Origin: Aspidiotus rigidus
Lineage: Eukaryota; Arthropoda; Insecta; Hemiptera; Diaspididae
Length of the DNA stretch: 64,000 bases
Direction: 5' to 3'
Assembly: GCA_035079385.1 (NCBI GenBank)
Contig: JAVHKY010000023.1
Span: 10,245,349-10,309,348, forward strand
Of the stretch, positions 20,464-31,664 are shown one piece after another. Under the pieces are notes generated by a model, which ran no database searches, had not been told where the DNA came from, and worked only from the letters and a program-made list of their open reading frames with translations. The translations under genes and the position numbers were made by a program. How positions within the stretch are numbered: the stretch's first letter is position 1; every line of letters starts with the position of its first letter.

Positions 20464-21354
20464 GTAAGTAAGCTCATTATGAATATTTTTATATTCCATC
20501 TATAGATATATTTCTATTTCAAAATAAAATATATTTAAATTTTATTGAATCCTCCCACTTATATGGTATCTTTAACTCGATAGACTAATACTTGATATTA
20601 TAATTAGTTCTGTAAGGTTAGAAAGATTTCATTTAGGGTAAGTGACAGTACTTGAAAAATATATTTTATGGTTCTAGAACTAGAATGAAATATTATAATA
20701 CTTCAGGTCATTAAAAAACGTCACTCAAGTTTTGCAGATCCAGTTGATCATGCTATTGATGAAGAGCTGCTTCCAGTTTGAAACCGGTTGCTCTGTCAAT
20801 AATTGTCGATTGTGGTTAATTAATCAACTTTCGTGATTTTTCTGTTACACATTTATTGTTTATTTTCGTTTTTTAATTTCAATCTTCGTTTAAAATTAGT
20901 GTATTATTCCACCATTGTCAACATTTTACGTTATGATTAACTGTTTAATAATATATATTTACTTACCTATCAGCAATCAGCAGACAGCATTTTTTGCAGC
21001 GAAAGTCTCTCGTCTTGCTGTAATTGAGACAGATTTGATCCACTAAGGTCAAAAAGGTGGGTATTCCGGGGTGTTTGGGTAGCTCTCGAATCACCCCTTG
21101 AGATATCATTTAAAAAAATTATACGTTATAAAGTAGCTCAAATCAATGAGTCAACTTTAATTTTTTTCCTTTGAATATTCGACTGAAGCTCCCCTTCAAT
21201 AATTATTGATTTCATTGGTTACAAAACTACTTCACCGTATTTTTATGAATTTTTCTTAACACGGTCACCATATTTTTCGTCAAATATCGCTCACGTATTA
21301 TAAATTTATCGGTCTAAAAAAATATCTGTATTGAAAGAAGTTTGTTTAAAGGGT
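20464..21354. other. No clear exon; intron-like AT-rich sequence
   Basis: A possible terminal exon starts at 20706 after ttcag, with about 25 codons (VIKKRHSSFADP...) to TGA at 20779-20781. The same bases form the hammerhead-like motif described separately, so I do not call it. Otherwise no gene is seen. Confidence 0.35.
20750..20795 (+). ncRNA. Hammerhead-like motif, unknown parent element
   Basis: TTGATGA (20756-20762), a 1-nt linker, stem GAGCTG-CTTC-CAGTTT (with G-U pairs), GAAA at 20780-20783, palindrome ACCGGT at 20783-20788 and T at the expected cleavage position. The layout equals that of the PLE motifs in this window, but I could not identify a PLE around it. Inverted copies at 32933-32978 and 41353-41398. 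Weak evidence. Confidence 0.3.
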
Positions 21355-21520
21355 CCACGGACTTTTGGGCGCGGACGTTTTGGGTGCCGGGTCAATTGGG
21401 CGCAGGGACAATTGGGCGTTGAAAGGTTGTGACGTCACAAGGCTGACCTATGACGTCATCAAACTGTGACGTCACAGCCGCGTCCCTCAAGCTATATATG
21501 ATAGGAGGAGGACTTGAAGA
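21355..21520 (+). promoter_or_regulatory. Cluster of three TGACGTCA palindromes beside gggcgc words and minisatellite
   Basis: Perfect CREB/ATF-type palindromes at 21430-21437, 21451-21458 and 21467-21474. They are preceded by repeated ttgggcgc/gggcgcrg words (21367-21416) and followed by a minisatellite unit (agctatatatgatagg). Copies in the right arms: 32254-32261, 32270-32277, 32291-32298 and 40674-40718. A related pair lies at 49188-49211, again beside minisatellite. It may be a regulatory cluster or just part of the dispersed repeat. Confidence 0.45.
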
Positions 21521-22065
21521 TTTTTCAAATTCCGAGTTTTGCTGTCCTACCAAACAGCGGGGGTTTTTTCAAAAAAAAAAAAAAAAACGATAGAACAGGT
21601 ATTCTGTTAAAATGGTCCAATAAACCCAATAAAAGTCCCATTAATTTCATTTCTGACCCAATAAAAAAAAAGTAATTTTGACAGTATTTCAAGGCAAATG
21701 TTCAAGTTCAAAGGAGCCCCGACCCCCTGACACCATTCCTAGTGCTACATCACTGGAATTATGGTTTTGTGGAACACCTTTCAAGAACTCTACAAGAAAA
21801 CAATACTTTCAATTTTTTAATTTGGTAGACGCCGTGTGTGGGAAAAAGCCCTCTATGATTTACTCTATAACGTCCGGCTACCACCCGTACCTCCACTACG
21901 TGGGTATATCCGGCAGTGACAGTTGCAGTCCTTCCGCAAATTGGTATTTTTATTGGTCCACTAGTAAATGGCGCTGAAAATTCGAAAAATACCACTTCGC
22001 GCCCAAATGGCTGCGCGCATAAGTCCGGACACCTGTTTAAAGTAAAGTTTAAATTTAATTTGCAG

Positions 22066-22191
22066 TCTACCATCATAGAGATGTATCAATTGTGTGCATC
22101 TGACCAAGATCCTTGCGCATCCAATGAAAATAATATGTGTGCTTTCACTTGTACAATTAATGAAGACTACCGTCAGTCTAACTGCGTTTAG
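22066..22191 (+). CDS. Candidate terminal exon of a small cysteine-rich protein
   Basis: Preceded by tttaatttgcag, a good acceptor. Then 41 codons to TAG, containing five cysteines: YQLCASDQDPCASNENN, then MCAFTCTINEDYRQSNCV. The pattern suggests a secreted disulfide-rich tail, but no upstream exon with a signal peptide could be linked. A gtatga follows the stop directly. Inverted copies at 31539-31664 and 39959-40084 are almost identical, so they give no test of selection. The function is unknown. Confidence 0.25.
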   Translation, partial: STIIEMYQLCASDQDPCASNENNMCAFTCTINEDYRQSNCV

Positions 22192-22390
22192 GTATGAAAA
22201 CGTTCGCTTCCTAAAAATTTATTCTAATGGTTTAGAGCAGTTTCATAAGAGACAGGATAGACAAGCTCAATCTTTTTCAGTTCTTGGGCCACATATATAG
22301 GGGGCCAGGCACACATATTTAAATTTTTCTGATCTTCAAGGATCAAGAGATTTTCTTTTCTATGTTTTTGGTCTACTTTCTTTTCTGGTT

Positions 22391-22843
22391 TTAAAGTGTG
22401 GGAAACACTTTTTTATTTCCTTTTACTAATTGTCTAACGTATTTGACTTTCTTTCTTTGGTAATATAGATCGACAGCCAAACTTTTTTCAAGCCTCGAAG
22501 CCGAAAAGTTCCAGTCGGGCGTAGGACGGTGGAGCGATTGAACTTTTGGTTTCATCAAAGAAATATGAAAGTAGCCGTATTTCGTTTGCCGTGGCTCAGC
22601 ACTTGGTGTTCGTGCATACAGTTTCCTGTCTTTCCTCTTATTTTTTCCTAATGTATCGTTCATATATTGTGCATACCAACAATTATTACTCTTACCTTTC
22701 CTTCTCCTATACCCTTCCTCCTCTGTAATTGACGCCAAAGTTGGACTATTGCTCCACACAAGTCTCAAAAAATTTTTATGAATTTTTCTGGACATCATTT
22801 CAGTTCTTCTTCGGACACTGTGTGTTCGGTGCGATTGTTGCAA
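22391..22843 (-). CDS. Unrecognised 150-codon open frame
   Basis: A basic frame (many Arg and Lys; RRRTEMMSRKIHKNFLRL near the start, KSLAVDLYYQRKKVKYVRQL near the end) starting with ATG. No known domain. It is preserved in the inverted and tandem copies (30887-31339 and 39307-39759, plus), but those are recent duplicates. Overlapping open frames on the other strand weaken the case. It may be an exon or chance. Confidence 0.25.
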   Translation of the reverse strand: MQQSHRTHSVRRRTEMMSRKIHKNFLRLVWSNSPTLASITEEEGYRRRKGKSNNCWYAQYMNDTLGKNKRKDRKLYARTPSAEPRQTKYGYFHISLMKPKVQSLHRPTPDWNFSASRLEKSLAVDLYYQRKKVKYVRQLVKGNKKVFPTL

Positions 22844-23651
22844 GATCGACTTGGGAGGGTTATACCATCAATTTCTTGTGGCGCTTGTGTTCAGTATTCA
22901 CCATTAAAGCTGAAATTTATCTTCCTCCGATCGCAATATCCGTCACCATAACATTGACGATGCTGGACAAGACCCCGATTATAGTTCACTGCCATTAAAG
23001 TGAGCTCAGACATATTTTGTACGGTGCAGTCATTAATTGTTGTTGGCAAGCCTGGTTGTCACGTTTCAAATCAAGATCTTCACAAGTCTTACTACATCAT
23101 AATTATCATCTGCTGGGGTTTTAAGTGTATTTATTTTGATTTTGTTTCATTATTCGTATACGCTCTGCTATTCATTTAATCCGTATGTTTCACCATAAAA
23201 AAATCCATCTCTTGTTTTATTTTTCTAAAAAATATCGCAAGGGTTTCTTTCGATTGCCAATCCACTATCGGTGATTTGTGATCATTAAGATTCAATCTAT
23301 CTTGGTCCTGATTTGGAATGGGTTCAAACTACAGTCGAGATAAAGAAAATATTTTGTTCAAAGAGAAGAAAACACTTTAAGTGCAATGATTATACTTGTA
23401 GGCATAGATAAAAATTATTTCTTTTTTATTTTCATTTTTAAATTATTTATTTTTCTTTAAATTAACAAGTTACCAAGAGAGTGTCATAGAGCTCAGTGGT
23501 TTTAAAAAATGTAGATGTGGAAGAAGGAATTTGATTATTGGAAGAATTAAAAGATGTTGAAGACAAATGGAGGATCGTCTGATAGTGCTTCTATGTGATT
23601 GTGAGAGATAAGTCAGGAGTTCGGGAGTGAAACTAATTTGGGACAGGAAAG

Positions 23652-25587
23652 ATATCGATGGTCTCATGCACACTTTGCGTAAGTAACAAAAACCTGATTT
23701 TACAGGAGAGCGTTTTAAAGTTTTTTGTTAGTTTCACATAAGTTTCACGCTTCCTGTGGCCCTCACGTAGCTCCAATTTTCAATTTTAGGATTATAATTC
23801 AAAGCGTCAACATTCAGGAATCCGTGAGACGTAAAGCGAATTTTTTTCACAATTTACTGGGTCATAAATCCATCATTTCTTGGATCGTGTAGGCACTTAT
23901 CACCTTTGGCTTGCGGAATTTATTTGAAACTAATGCACTTAGTACCTTTGGCTTGTGAAAATATTTGAAACGAATGCACTTAATACCAGTGCGCATACAG
24001 TTGAAACTATATTCAACCCTTGCTCTTTTGTCTCCTTTACCTTTTTTTTTTCTCCAATTTTTTGTTATCTATCTCTTTGGGGTATGAATAGAACCCTAGC
24101 CTACAGCCGATTGTAACAATGCGTGGAAATCATTCTAATAAACTGTCTGGCCTCTTTAGAAAGAATAAAAAAGAAAAAAAAAAAAACAGAAAAAAAAAGA
24201 AGGGACAATCTTCATAGATTTGCTCTTACGTTCCAAAAATACGCATCTCGAAAGAAGACACAGAAGACACACTAAACGGATAAGTTTTACCTCGAAGATG
24301 GTGTGTACCTATTTCAAATGAAGTAGTATGATATTTAAGTGATTGTGATATCCTAGGAAGAGCGAAAAGAGAGAAAGGAGTACGACGGCAACCGATGAAC
24401 GAGGATGAGAAAGAGAGTCTAATCACAACAGACCACACTTTTTATAATGATCATAGTACATCCAAAGCAAAGATGGAACTGTAATACTCGTTTTCTATAA
24501 AACTTGTTAGATAGGGCCAAGTCTTCTATTACGCTTGTAATTTTAAAACGAGAGAAAATAATACAATCACCTGATACGTTAGAAATATTCCCTACTGTCA
24601 ACTTTCTAAGATGGAAAGAAATGACGTCATCTTCATTGATTTTTTGGAAGCTGAGAAGATAAAGCTTCATCTCATACTATATACCAACAAGTAGATGAGT
24701 CATCCTTAGGAGAAGGTGGGTTTAGGTTCGAAATTATAAGTCCCTATCTGATTGTTTAAAGTCTGTGATTATTCCAACTTGAAATCGCTCCTTCTAAATG
24801 TCTTAAATGATAGCAGGATGAGTTTTACACCGGCGGCGATACAAAAATTACCGACTGCGTCGATACTAATATGATGTACTGTTGTTTGCGATCAGAGTTG
24901 AAATAATATTTAAGGTATCAAATAAAGGTAAACTACACATGTCCTACCTGCTATTATATTCTCTTCCTAGATTTCAAAGACTGACTCTCGTTTCTATTAT
25001 TTTTTATGTGTACAAGGTCATGGACCTTTCAATCGATTCGAGTCTAGCGATGAAACTAGGCTGGCTACTGTTACCGACATAAGTTAAAGAAAAAATTGTC
25101 CCTTTTCATGTTCCAAGCATAAAGTCATCATCGGTCCGGAAGATTTGTACTAGCAGATTTGCACTACCAGTACAACATTACAGGACATCAGTGTTCAGAT
25201 GATAAAATAGCATAGTCCTACGAGGTATAAAAGGGAAAAAAAACAAGAGAAAAGGTTGAAAAAAAAAAAACCCTCGCAGTAGGTATTCTGCAGAGCACCT
25301 TCTTTACACGCGCCAGGTATGAATGATTTTTTCTGTGCGGCCATATAGATTCCCGTGCCGATAGTCGTAAGTGCGCTTAGCACCACTGTGCACGAGAAAC
25401 TTATTGAAAGTTATTGAAACTGTACTTATAACAAATGCGCACTAGCTCTCCCACGGGGGCAGGATTGAAAAATTGAAAATTTTTTCAATGCAATCCGATA
25501 AATTACATTCTTTAGGACCTATTTCTGCTCTTAACTCATTTTCGAAAAAATGTCACTTACGCAAAGTGTGCAGGAAGCCATCGATAT
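23652..25587. mobile_element. 1.93-kb DNA transposon with ~28-bp imperfect TIRs, left arm only
   Basis: The element is 23656-25583, flanked by ATAT (23652-23655 and 25584-25587). Terminal inverted repeats start CGATGG and share gcacactttgcgtaagt. The right arms at ~30072 and ~38492 have the empty site aatatatcttt, which confirms the borders and the 4-bp duplication. Subterminal phrases (acctttggcttg, aaacgaatgcactta) repeat near the left end. Short open frames inside (24670-24226, minus, and 24882-25082, plus) are not recognised, so it appears non-autonomous. The superfamily is undetermined. Confidence 0.85.
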
Positions 25588-25600
25588 ATTGAATAGTTGG

Positions 25601-25680
25601 GGGGGGGGGGGGGGGGGTATCAGAATCGCAATGAGAACATGAAAGAGGGATGAGATGGGTGTGTGTGTGTAAGTCTACAA
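25601..25680. repeat. Poly-G run and gt microsatellite
   Basis: About 18 G's followed by a gtgtgtgt tract. The counterpart C-runs at ~30051 and ~38474 differ in length, which explains the 4-bp difference between tandem-unit offsets. Confidence 0.8.
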
Positions 25681-25889
25681 TAACCAATATCAAAAGATGC
25701 TAGAGAATCGGAGATGATCAAGGATGAATTAGAGGAGCGAGAGATGGTGAGGATGTGTGTATGTGTTTCTTATTGAGAAAACGATCCATTAAATGGATTG
25801 AAGTACTAGAGTTGGGGTTTAAGCAAAAAACTTGATTATAGGTAGAGGTGGAAAGTCGTGTGTTGCTTACGCAGCTGCGTGAGCATCTT

Positions 25890-26478
25890 TTTTTTTTTGG
25901 CATTCACACTTTATTTGCGAGTTCTTCATTACGCCGCAGGCGAGTGTGAAAGAGAGAACGAAGGATACGAAGGCACGTAACGGAAAACACACCCGAAACA
26001 AAGTTCGAACTACCGTTTATTAGGAAGAGAGGAACGCACAGAATTTAATAATAAATAATATATTAAAGATCGGTCGAAAATAATTTTTTAGAAAGAAAAA
26101 AAGAAAAAAGAAAGAAAGAAAAAGACTCGTCGAAACTGAATTTGGAGAAAAAGGCCGTCAGAAATAAGTAAATTTTACGATAAAAACTAAGTTAAAAGTT
26201 AAAACAAAGAGAAAAGTCGAAAAAAGTCGAATAAGTACAACGACAATAATATTAATAACGAAAATAATTTTACAAGACGGAAAAAGAACGGTACATATAA
26301 ATTTTAAAGAACTTTGAGACGCGGAGTGTGAGGAAGCGACCGGTTTCGAACGCGCTTGGACGTTCATCATCGGGCAAACACAAATAATAAATAATGACAA
26401 AGAAACGAGATAAGTACGAAATACACATGAAAAATTATTACAACACACAATACGAGTCAAAACGAGAGACAATGAAGT
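25890..26478 (-). repeat. PLE-B 3' non-coding region, left-arm copy
   Basis: Inverted copy of 29198-29781: terminal region of PLE-B with the hammerhead-like motif at 26335-26377, an AATAAA and an A-run (T-run at ~25889-25899 on the plus strand). The tatataat region here reads as in the third tandem copy and differs from copies 1 and 2 by a few bases. Confidence 0.7.
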
Positions 26479-27267
26479 CATGAAGGAGGAGTGAAGTCAT
26501 ACATATAACGAACAAAGGGACAAACAAAAGTGGCGGTGAGATCGTTTAAAAGTTTTCTGCCTATAGATTTTTGAGCTGAAATAGTTTCCACTTCCTCCAA
26601 GCGGTTTAAAAGCTTTCCTTTTGGGCAGGATCGAATGAGCTTTGCGGAGACATTACTAAAATTATGGTTCTCTTTCAAACAATGTTTAGCCATGGCAGAC
26701 TCATTAACCCTCTGCTTGTTGAATGCAGTGCGGTGGTCAGAGATCCTGGTAGACAAGGAACGGCCGGTTTGCCCTATATTGAGAATCACAAGTACTACAC
26801 GTCAGACGATAAATACCAGAATTCCTATCGGAAGGTATGGTATCTTTAAGATTAGTTAGTCTATTGAGAGTGAGGAGAGGATAGAACCCTACTTTATAAT
26901 TATAATTTTTCAGTATCCTCTCAAGTTTATAGGAATGGTTTCCCAAGAATGGTAGTCGGATCCACCGAGTTCTACTGGAAGCCTCGGGAGGACCATCCTC
27001 GGTGCTCTGAGACGACGATGCCAAGAGGAGGCGTAGGCTTTTGCGTCTGATCATGGAAGGGACGTCGAGATTTAAACCATTATTTTGTCGAGCAATCTGC
27101 TCGATGAGGTGTATTTCGTTACCTTTGGCTGCGTCAGAGAGAGGAAGATGGAGGAGGCGATGGATGGCGTGATTTATGATGGCGACTTTATGGTTCCTTG
27201 GGTGTAGAGAGTGACCGTGAATTGAGACGCCTGTGTAGGTTGACTTCCGGTGAATATTGAAATCTAT
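26479..27267 (-). pseudogene. PLE-B 3' half: RT end plus GIY-YIG, frameshifted
   Basis: 5'-truncated at 27267, where it meets the plus-strand PLE-B head-to-head. Starts at DFNIHRKSTYTG (RT motif 7 region) and runs through NRLTNLKDTIP and GIYRLTCSTCDSQY. A 2-bp deletion at about 26779 (ccctatattgag where others have ccctatatattgag) shifts the frame inside the YIG motif. The rest (from 26789 down) is open in another frame to 26479. The GIY tyrosine is kept here, unlike in the 27.3-29.2 kb copy. Codons upstream of 27267 in the same frame are antisense of the partner. Confidence 0.88.
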
Positions 27268-29197
27268 CCCTGCTGACGAACTTGAACTTCTTGAGAAAGG
27301 TAGGAAGTTCGCGATTCCTCCAGTGGAAAAAGACGACTTCATCAAGAGAACTCTCATTTCAGACCTCCCTTTGGGGCTTCGTAGCGATATGCGTCTCAAC
27401 TCTGAAAACATCAAGCTGCTTGTGAACAAAATCTCTTCTGAGCTAACCAACCCCCCGCCTATCACTCGAACCTATCTCAAACTCCGGCGCCGATTAAAGC
27501 AACAAGACCTCGTTGTTGTCAAAGCTGACAAGGGAGAAGCTTTAATACTTCTTGATCGGAATGTCTACGAAGAGAAAATGTTGAACTTCCTGAACCAAGC
27601 GGGTGCAAAATCTTTACGATGCCCTTTCAACGAGTACAACACGACAATGCGAGCATTACTTGATAAGAAGTCCAACATCTTCGACTCGGATGGCGAAACA
27701 CTCAAAGTGATGTGTGTTTCCAAACCCCGACTGTACGGGCAATTGAAACTTCATAGAGAGGGACACCCAGTACGGCCTGTGGTGGCCTACTACACCCACC
27801 CATCCTTCAAAGTAGCAAAATTCTTAGCTATCTGGTTTAAAACGGTAACCGAATTCTACCCGAAAAAGGCTATTAAAAATTCTATTGAGTTGGCTAAAGA
27901 GCTCAAAACTAAAGTCTTTCCACTTGGCTCGCGCCTTTTTTCAATCGATGCGGTTAGTATGTATACTCGCATTCCAGTTATGTATACTATCGATTTAATG
28001 GTCTCCCTCCTCCGAGGAAAGGGTATAGCTGAGGATACCATCACTGAGTTCCAGACTTTGATTACACATTGTTTGAAGGACAACATCTGTCTCTTCCGCA
28101 ACAAAACCTACCGGTTTCCGGATGGACTTCCAATGGGCGGGCCTTTATCCACCCTCGTGGCCAAAATATTCATGTCCCACTTGGAAGACGAACTCTTGCC
28201 TGAGGATTCTAACCACCTCCTCTACTATGCAAGGTACGTAGATGACGTCATTGGTATATGGAGTGGATCTGACGTGGATCTTCAAAACTTCCTTTCCCGA
28301 ATGAAAAGGTTTCACACCTCGATGGATTTCACTCTGGAGATCGGAGGTGATTCATTGTGTTACCTGGATCTCTCGCTTCACTTGATTCCAAGCCCTACAG
28401 GTTTGATTATAGATTTCAATATTCACCGGAAGTCAACCTACACAGGCGTCTCAATTCACGGTCACTCTCTACACCCAAGGAACCATAAAGTCGCCATCAT
28501 AAATTACGCCATCCATCGCCTCCTTCCTCTTCCTCTCTCTGACGCAGCCAAAGGTAACGAAATACACCTCATCGAGCAGATTGCTCGACAAAATGGTTTA
28601 AATCTCGACGTCCCTTCCATGATCAGACGCAAAAGCCTACGCCTCCTCTTGTCATCGTCGTCTCAGAGCACCGAGGATGGTCCTCCCGAGGCTTCCAGTA
28701 GAACTCGGTGGATCCGGCTACCATTCTTGGGAAACCATTCCTATAAACTTGAGAGGATACTGAAAAATTATAATTATAAAGTAGGGTTCTATCCTCTCCT
28801 CACTCTCAATAGACTAACTAATCTTAAAGATACCATACCTTCCGAAAGGAATTCTGGTATTTGTCGTCTGACGTGTAGTACTTGTGATTCTCAATATATA
28901 GGGCAAACCGGCCGTTCCTTGTCTACCAGGATCTCTGACCACCGCACTGCATTCAACAAGCAGAGGGTTAATGAGTCTGCCATGGCTAAACATTGTTTGA
29001 AAGAGAACCATAATTTTAGTAATGTCTCCGCAAAGCTCATTCGATCCTGCCCAAAAGGAAAGCTTTTAAACCGCTTGGAGGAAGTGGAAACTATTTCAGC
29101 TCAAAAATCTATAGGCAGAAAACTTTTAAACGATCTCACCGCCACTTTTGTTTGTCCCTTTGTTCGTTATATGTATGACTTCACTCCTCCTTCATGA
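27268..29197 (+). CDS. Penelope-like element B: reverse transcriptase plus GIY-YIG endonuclease
   Basis: The longest frame in the window, 646 codons from 27257; the first 3-4 codons belong to the inverted partner and start with TTG, so the natural start is missing. Order: N-terminal region, the PLE motif KADKGEALILLD (residues ~89-100), RT with QLKLHREGHPVRPVV (162-176), FSIDAVSMYTRIP, LPMGGPLSTLVAKIF, catalytic YVDD (327-330), FTLEIGGDSLCYLDLSL, and a C-terminal GIY-YIG domain with a CSTC pair. It acts by target-primed reverse transcription. The GIY motif reads GIC (residues 534-536): the Tyr is Cys through TAT to TGT, so nicking may be impaired. Other copies keep the Tyr. PLE proteins are usually somewhat longer, so this one is 5'-truncated. 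Confidence 0.88.
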
Positions 29198-29781
29198 CTT
29201 CATTGTCTCTCGTTTTGACTCGTATTGTGTGTTGTAATAATTTTTCATGTGTATTTCGTACTTATCTCGTTTCTTTGTCATTATTTATTATTTGTGTTTG
29301 CCCGATGATGAACGTCCAAGCGCGTTCGAAACCGGTCGCTTCCTCACACTCCGCGTCTCAAAGTTCTTTAAAATTTATATGTACCGTTCTTTTTCCGTCT
29401 TGTAAAATTATTTTCGTTATTAATATTATTGTCGTTGTACTTATTCGACTTTTTTCGACTTTTCTCTTTGTTTTAACTTTTAACTTAGTTTTTATCGTAA
29501 AATTTACTTATTTCTGACGGCCTTTTTCTCCAAATTCAGTTTCGACGAGTCTTTTTCTTTCTTTCTTTTTTCTTTTTTTCTTTCTAAAAAATTATTTTCG
29601 ACCGATTATATTATTTATTATTAAATTCTGTGCGTTCCTCTCTTCCTAATAAACGGTAGTTCGAACTTTGTTTCGGGTGTGTTTTCCGTTACGTGCCTTC
29701 GTATCCTTCGTTCTCTCTTTCACACTCGCCTGCGGCGTAATGAAGAACTCGCAAATAAAGTGTGAATGCCAAAAAAAAAAA
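29198..29781 (+). repeat. PLE-B 3' non-coding region with poly(A)-like end
   Basis: From the stop codon (29195-29197) to an 11-A run at 29771-29781. AATAAA lies at 29754-29759, 12 bp before the A-run, which looks like a genuine cleavage and polyadenylation end. A hammerhead-like motif lies at 29300-29339. A palindrome acgcagctgcgt follows at 29789-29800. Confidence 0.65.
29300..29339 (+). ncRNA. Hammerhead-ribozyme-like motif of PLE-B
   Basis: GC at 29300-29301 (helix I, with GC at 29338-29339), core CCGATGA at 29302-29308, one linker T, stem II GAACG (29310-29314) with CGTTC (29323-29327), GAAA at 29328-29331, palindrome ACCGGT at 29331-29336 and C at 29337. Outer TGTG and CACA words could extend helix I. 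The core has C where U4 is expected, so cleavage may be weak. Copies at 26336-26375 (-), 37724-37763 and 46144-46183. Confidence 0.5.
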
Positions 29782-31538
29782 GATGCTCACGCAGCTGCGT
29801 AAGCAACACACGACTTTCCACCTCTACCTATAATCAAGTTTTTTCCTTGAACCCCAACTCTAGTACTTCAATCCATTTAATGGATCGTTTTCTCAATAAG
29901 AAGCACATACACACATCCTCACCATCTCTCGCTCCTCTAATTCATCCTTGATCATCTCCGATTCTCTAGCATCTTTTGATATTGGTTATTGTAGACTTAC
30001 ACACACACCCATCTCATCCCTCTTTCATGTTCTCATTGCGATTCTGATACCCCCCCCCCCCCCAACTATTCAATATATCTTTCCTGTCTCAAATTAGTTT
30101 CACTCCCGAACTCCTGACTTATCTCTCACAATCACATAGAAGCACTATCAGACGATCCTCCATTTGTCTTCAACATTTTTTAATTCTTCCAATAATCAAA
30201 TTCCTTCTTCCACATCTACATTTTTTAAAACCACTGAGCTCTATGACACTCTCTTGGTAACTTGTTAATTTAAAGAAAAATAAATAATTTAAAAATGAAA
30301 ATAAAAAATAAATGATTTTTATCTATGCCTACAAGTATAATCATTGCACTTAAAGTGTTTTCTTCTCTTTGAACAAAATATTTTCTTTATCTCGACTGTA
30401 GTTTGAACCCATTCCAAATCAGGACCAAGATAGATTGAATCTTAATGATCGCAAATCACCGATAGTGGATTGGCAATCGAAAGAAATCCTTGCGATATTT
30501 TTTAGAAAAATAAAACAAGAGATGGATTTTTTTATGGTGAAACATACGGATTAAATGAATAGCAGAGCGTATACGAATAATGAAACAAAATCAAAATAAA
30601 TACACTTAAAACCCCAGCAGATGATAATTATGATGTAGTAAGACTTGTGAAGATCTTGATTTGAAACGTGACAACCAGGCTTGCCAACAACAATTAAAGA
30701 CTGCACCGTACAAAATATGTCTGAGCTCACTTTAATGGCAGTGAACTATAATCGGGGTCTTGTCCAGCATCGTCAATGTTATGGTGACGGATATTGCGAT
30801 CGGAGGAAGATAAATTTCAGCTTTAATGGTGAATACTGAACACAAGCGCCACAAGAAATTGATGGTATAACCCTCCCAAGTCGATCTTGCAACAATCGCA
30901 CCGAACACACAGTGTCCGAAGAAGAACTGAAATGATGTCCAGAAAAATTCATAAAAATTTTTTGAGACTTGTGTGGAGCAATAGTCCAACTTTGGCGTCA
31001 ATTACAGAGGAGGAAGGGTATAGGAGAAGGAGAGGTAAGAGTAATAATTGTTGGTATGCACAATATATGAACGATACATTAGGAAAAAATAAGAGGAAAG
31101 ACAGGAAACTGTATGCACGAACACCAAGTGCCGAGCCACGGCAAACGAAATACGGCTACTTTCATATTTCTTTGATGAAACCAAAAGTTCAATCGCTCCA
31201 CCGTCCTACGCCCGACTGGAACTTTTCGGCTTCGAGGCTTGAAAAAAGTTTGGCTGTCGATCTATATTACCAAAGAAAGAAAGTCAAATACGTTAGACAA
31301 TTAGTAAAAGGAAATAAAAAAGTGTTTCCCACACTTTAAAACCAGAAAAGAAAGTAGACCAAAAACATAGAAAAGAAAATCTCTTGATCCTTGAAGATCA
31401 GAAAAATTTAAATATGTGTGCCTGGCCCCCTATATATGTGGCCCAAGAACTGAAAAAGATTGAGCTTGTCTATCCTGTCTCTTATGAAACTGCTCTAAAC
31501 CATTAGAATAAATTTTTAGGAAGCGAACGTTTTCATAC
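29782..31538. other. Unknown sequence, inverted copy of left arm
   Basis: Matches 22192-25890 in reverse without the transposon. Includes a C-run at ~30051-30064 and the counterpart of the 150-codon frame at 30887-31339 (+). No recognised domain. Confidence 0.5.
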
Positions 31539-31664
31539 CTAAACGCAGTTAGACTGACGGTAGTCTTCATTAATTGTACAAGTGAAAGCACACATATTAT
31601 TTTCATTGGATGCGCAAGGATCTTGGTCAGATGCACACAATTGATACATCTCTATGATGGTAGA
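31539..31664 (-). CDS. Copy of the candidate cysteine-rich exon
   Basis: Inverted duplicate of 22066-22191 with the acceptor and all five cysteines kept. Function and expression are unknown. Confidence 0.25.
   Translation of the reverse strand, partial: STIIEMYQLCASDQDPCASNENNMCAFTCTINEDYRQSNCV

Larger units (their letters stand above)
18203..27267. repeat. Left arm of a large inverted duplication
   Basis: Reverse complement of the right arm 28409-35525 at about 99% identity by eye. The coordinate sum is 53728 in the outer part and 55676 near the centre; most of the difference comes from the 1.93-kb transposon present only here. The outer boundary is at 18203 (inside gypsy gag-like sequence). 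The inner boundary is at 27267 (inside PLE-B). Contents: the gypsy 5' end, zinc-finger exons 2-7, unknown sequence and a truncated PLE-B on the minus strand. Confidence 0.9.

Noticed and set aside
20706..20781. Short terminal exon after ttcag
   Set aside because: About 25 codons only, not finger-like, and the same bases form the hammerhead-like motif; support is too weak.
26158..26481. 107-codon hydrophobic frame (also 29194-29517, 37618-37941 and 46038-46361)
   Set aside because: Lies in the PLE-B 3' non-coding region over the hammerhead-like motif and starts at the overlapping atgactt of the stop region; likely chance.
27856..28104. Minus-strand open frame within PLE-B
   Set aside because: Antisense of the conserved RT coding sequence; no independent support.
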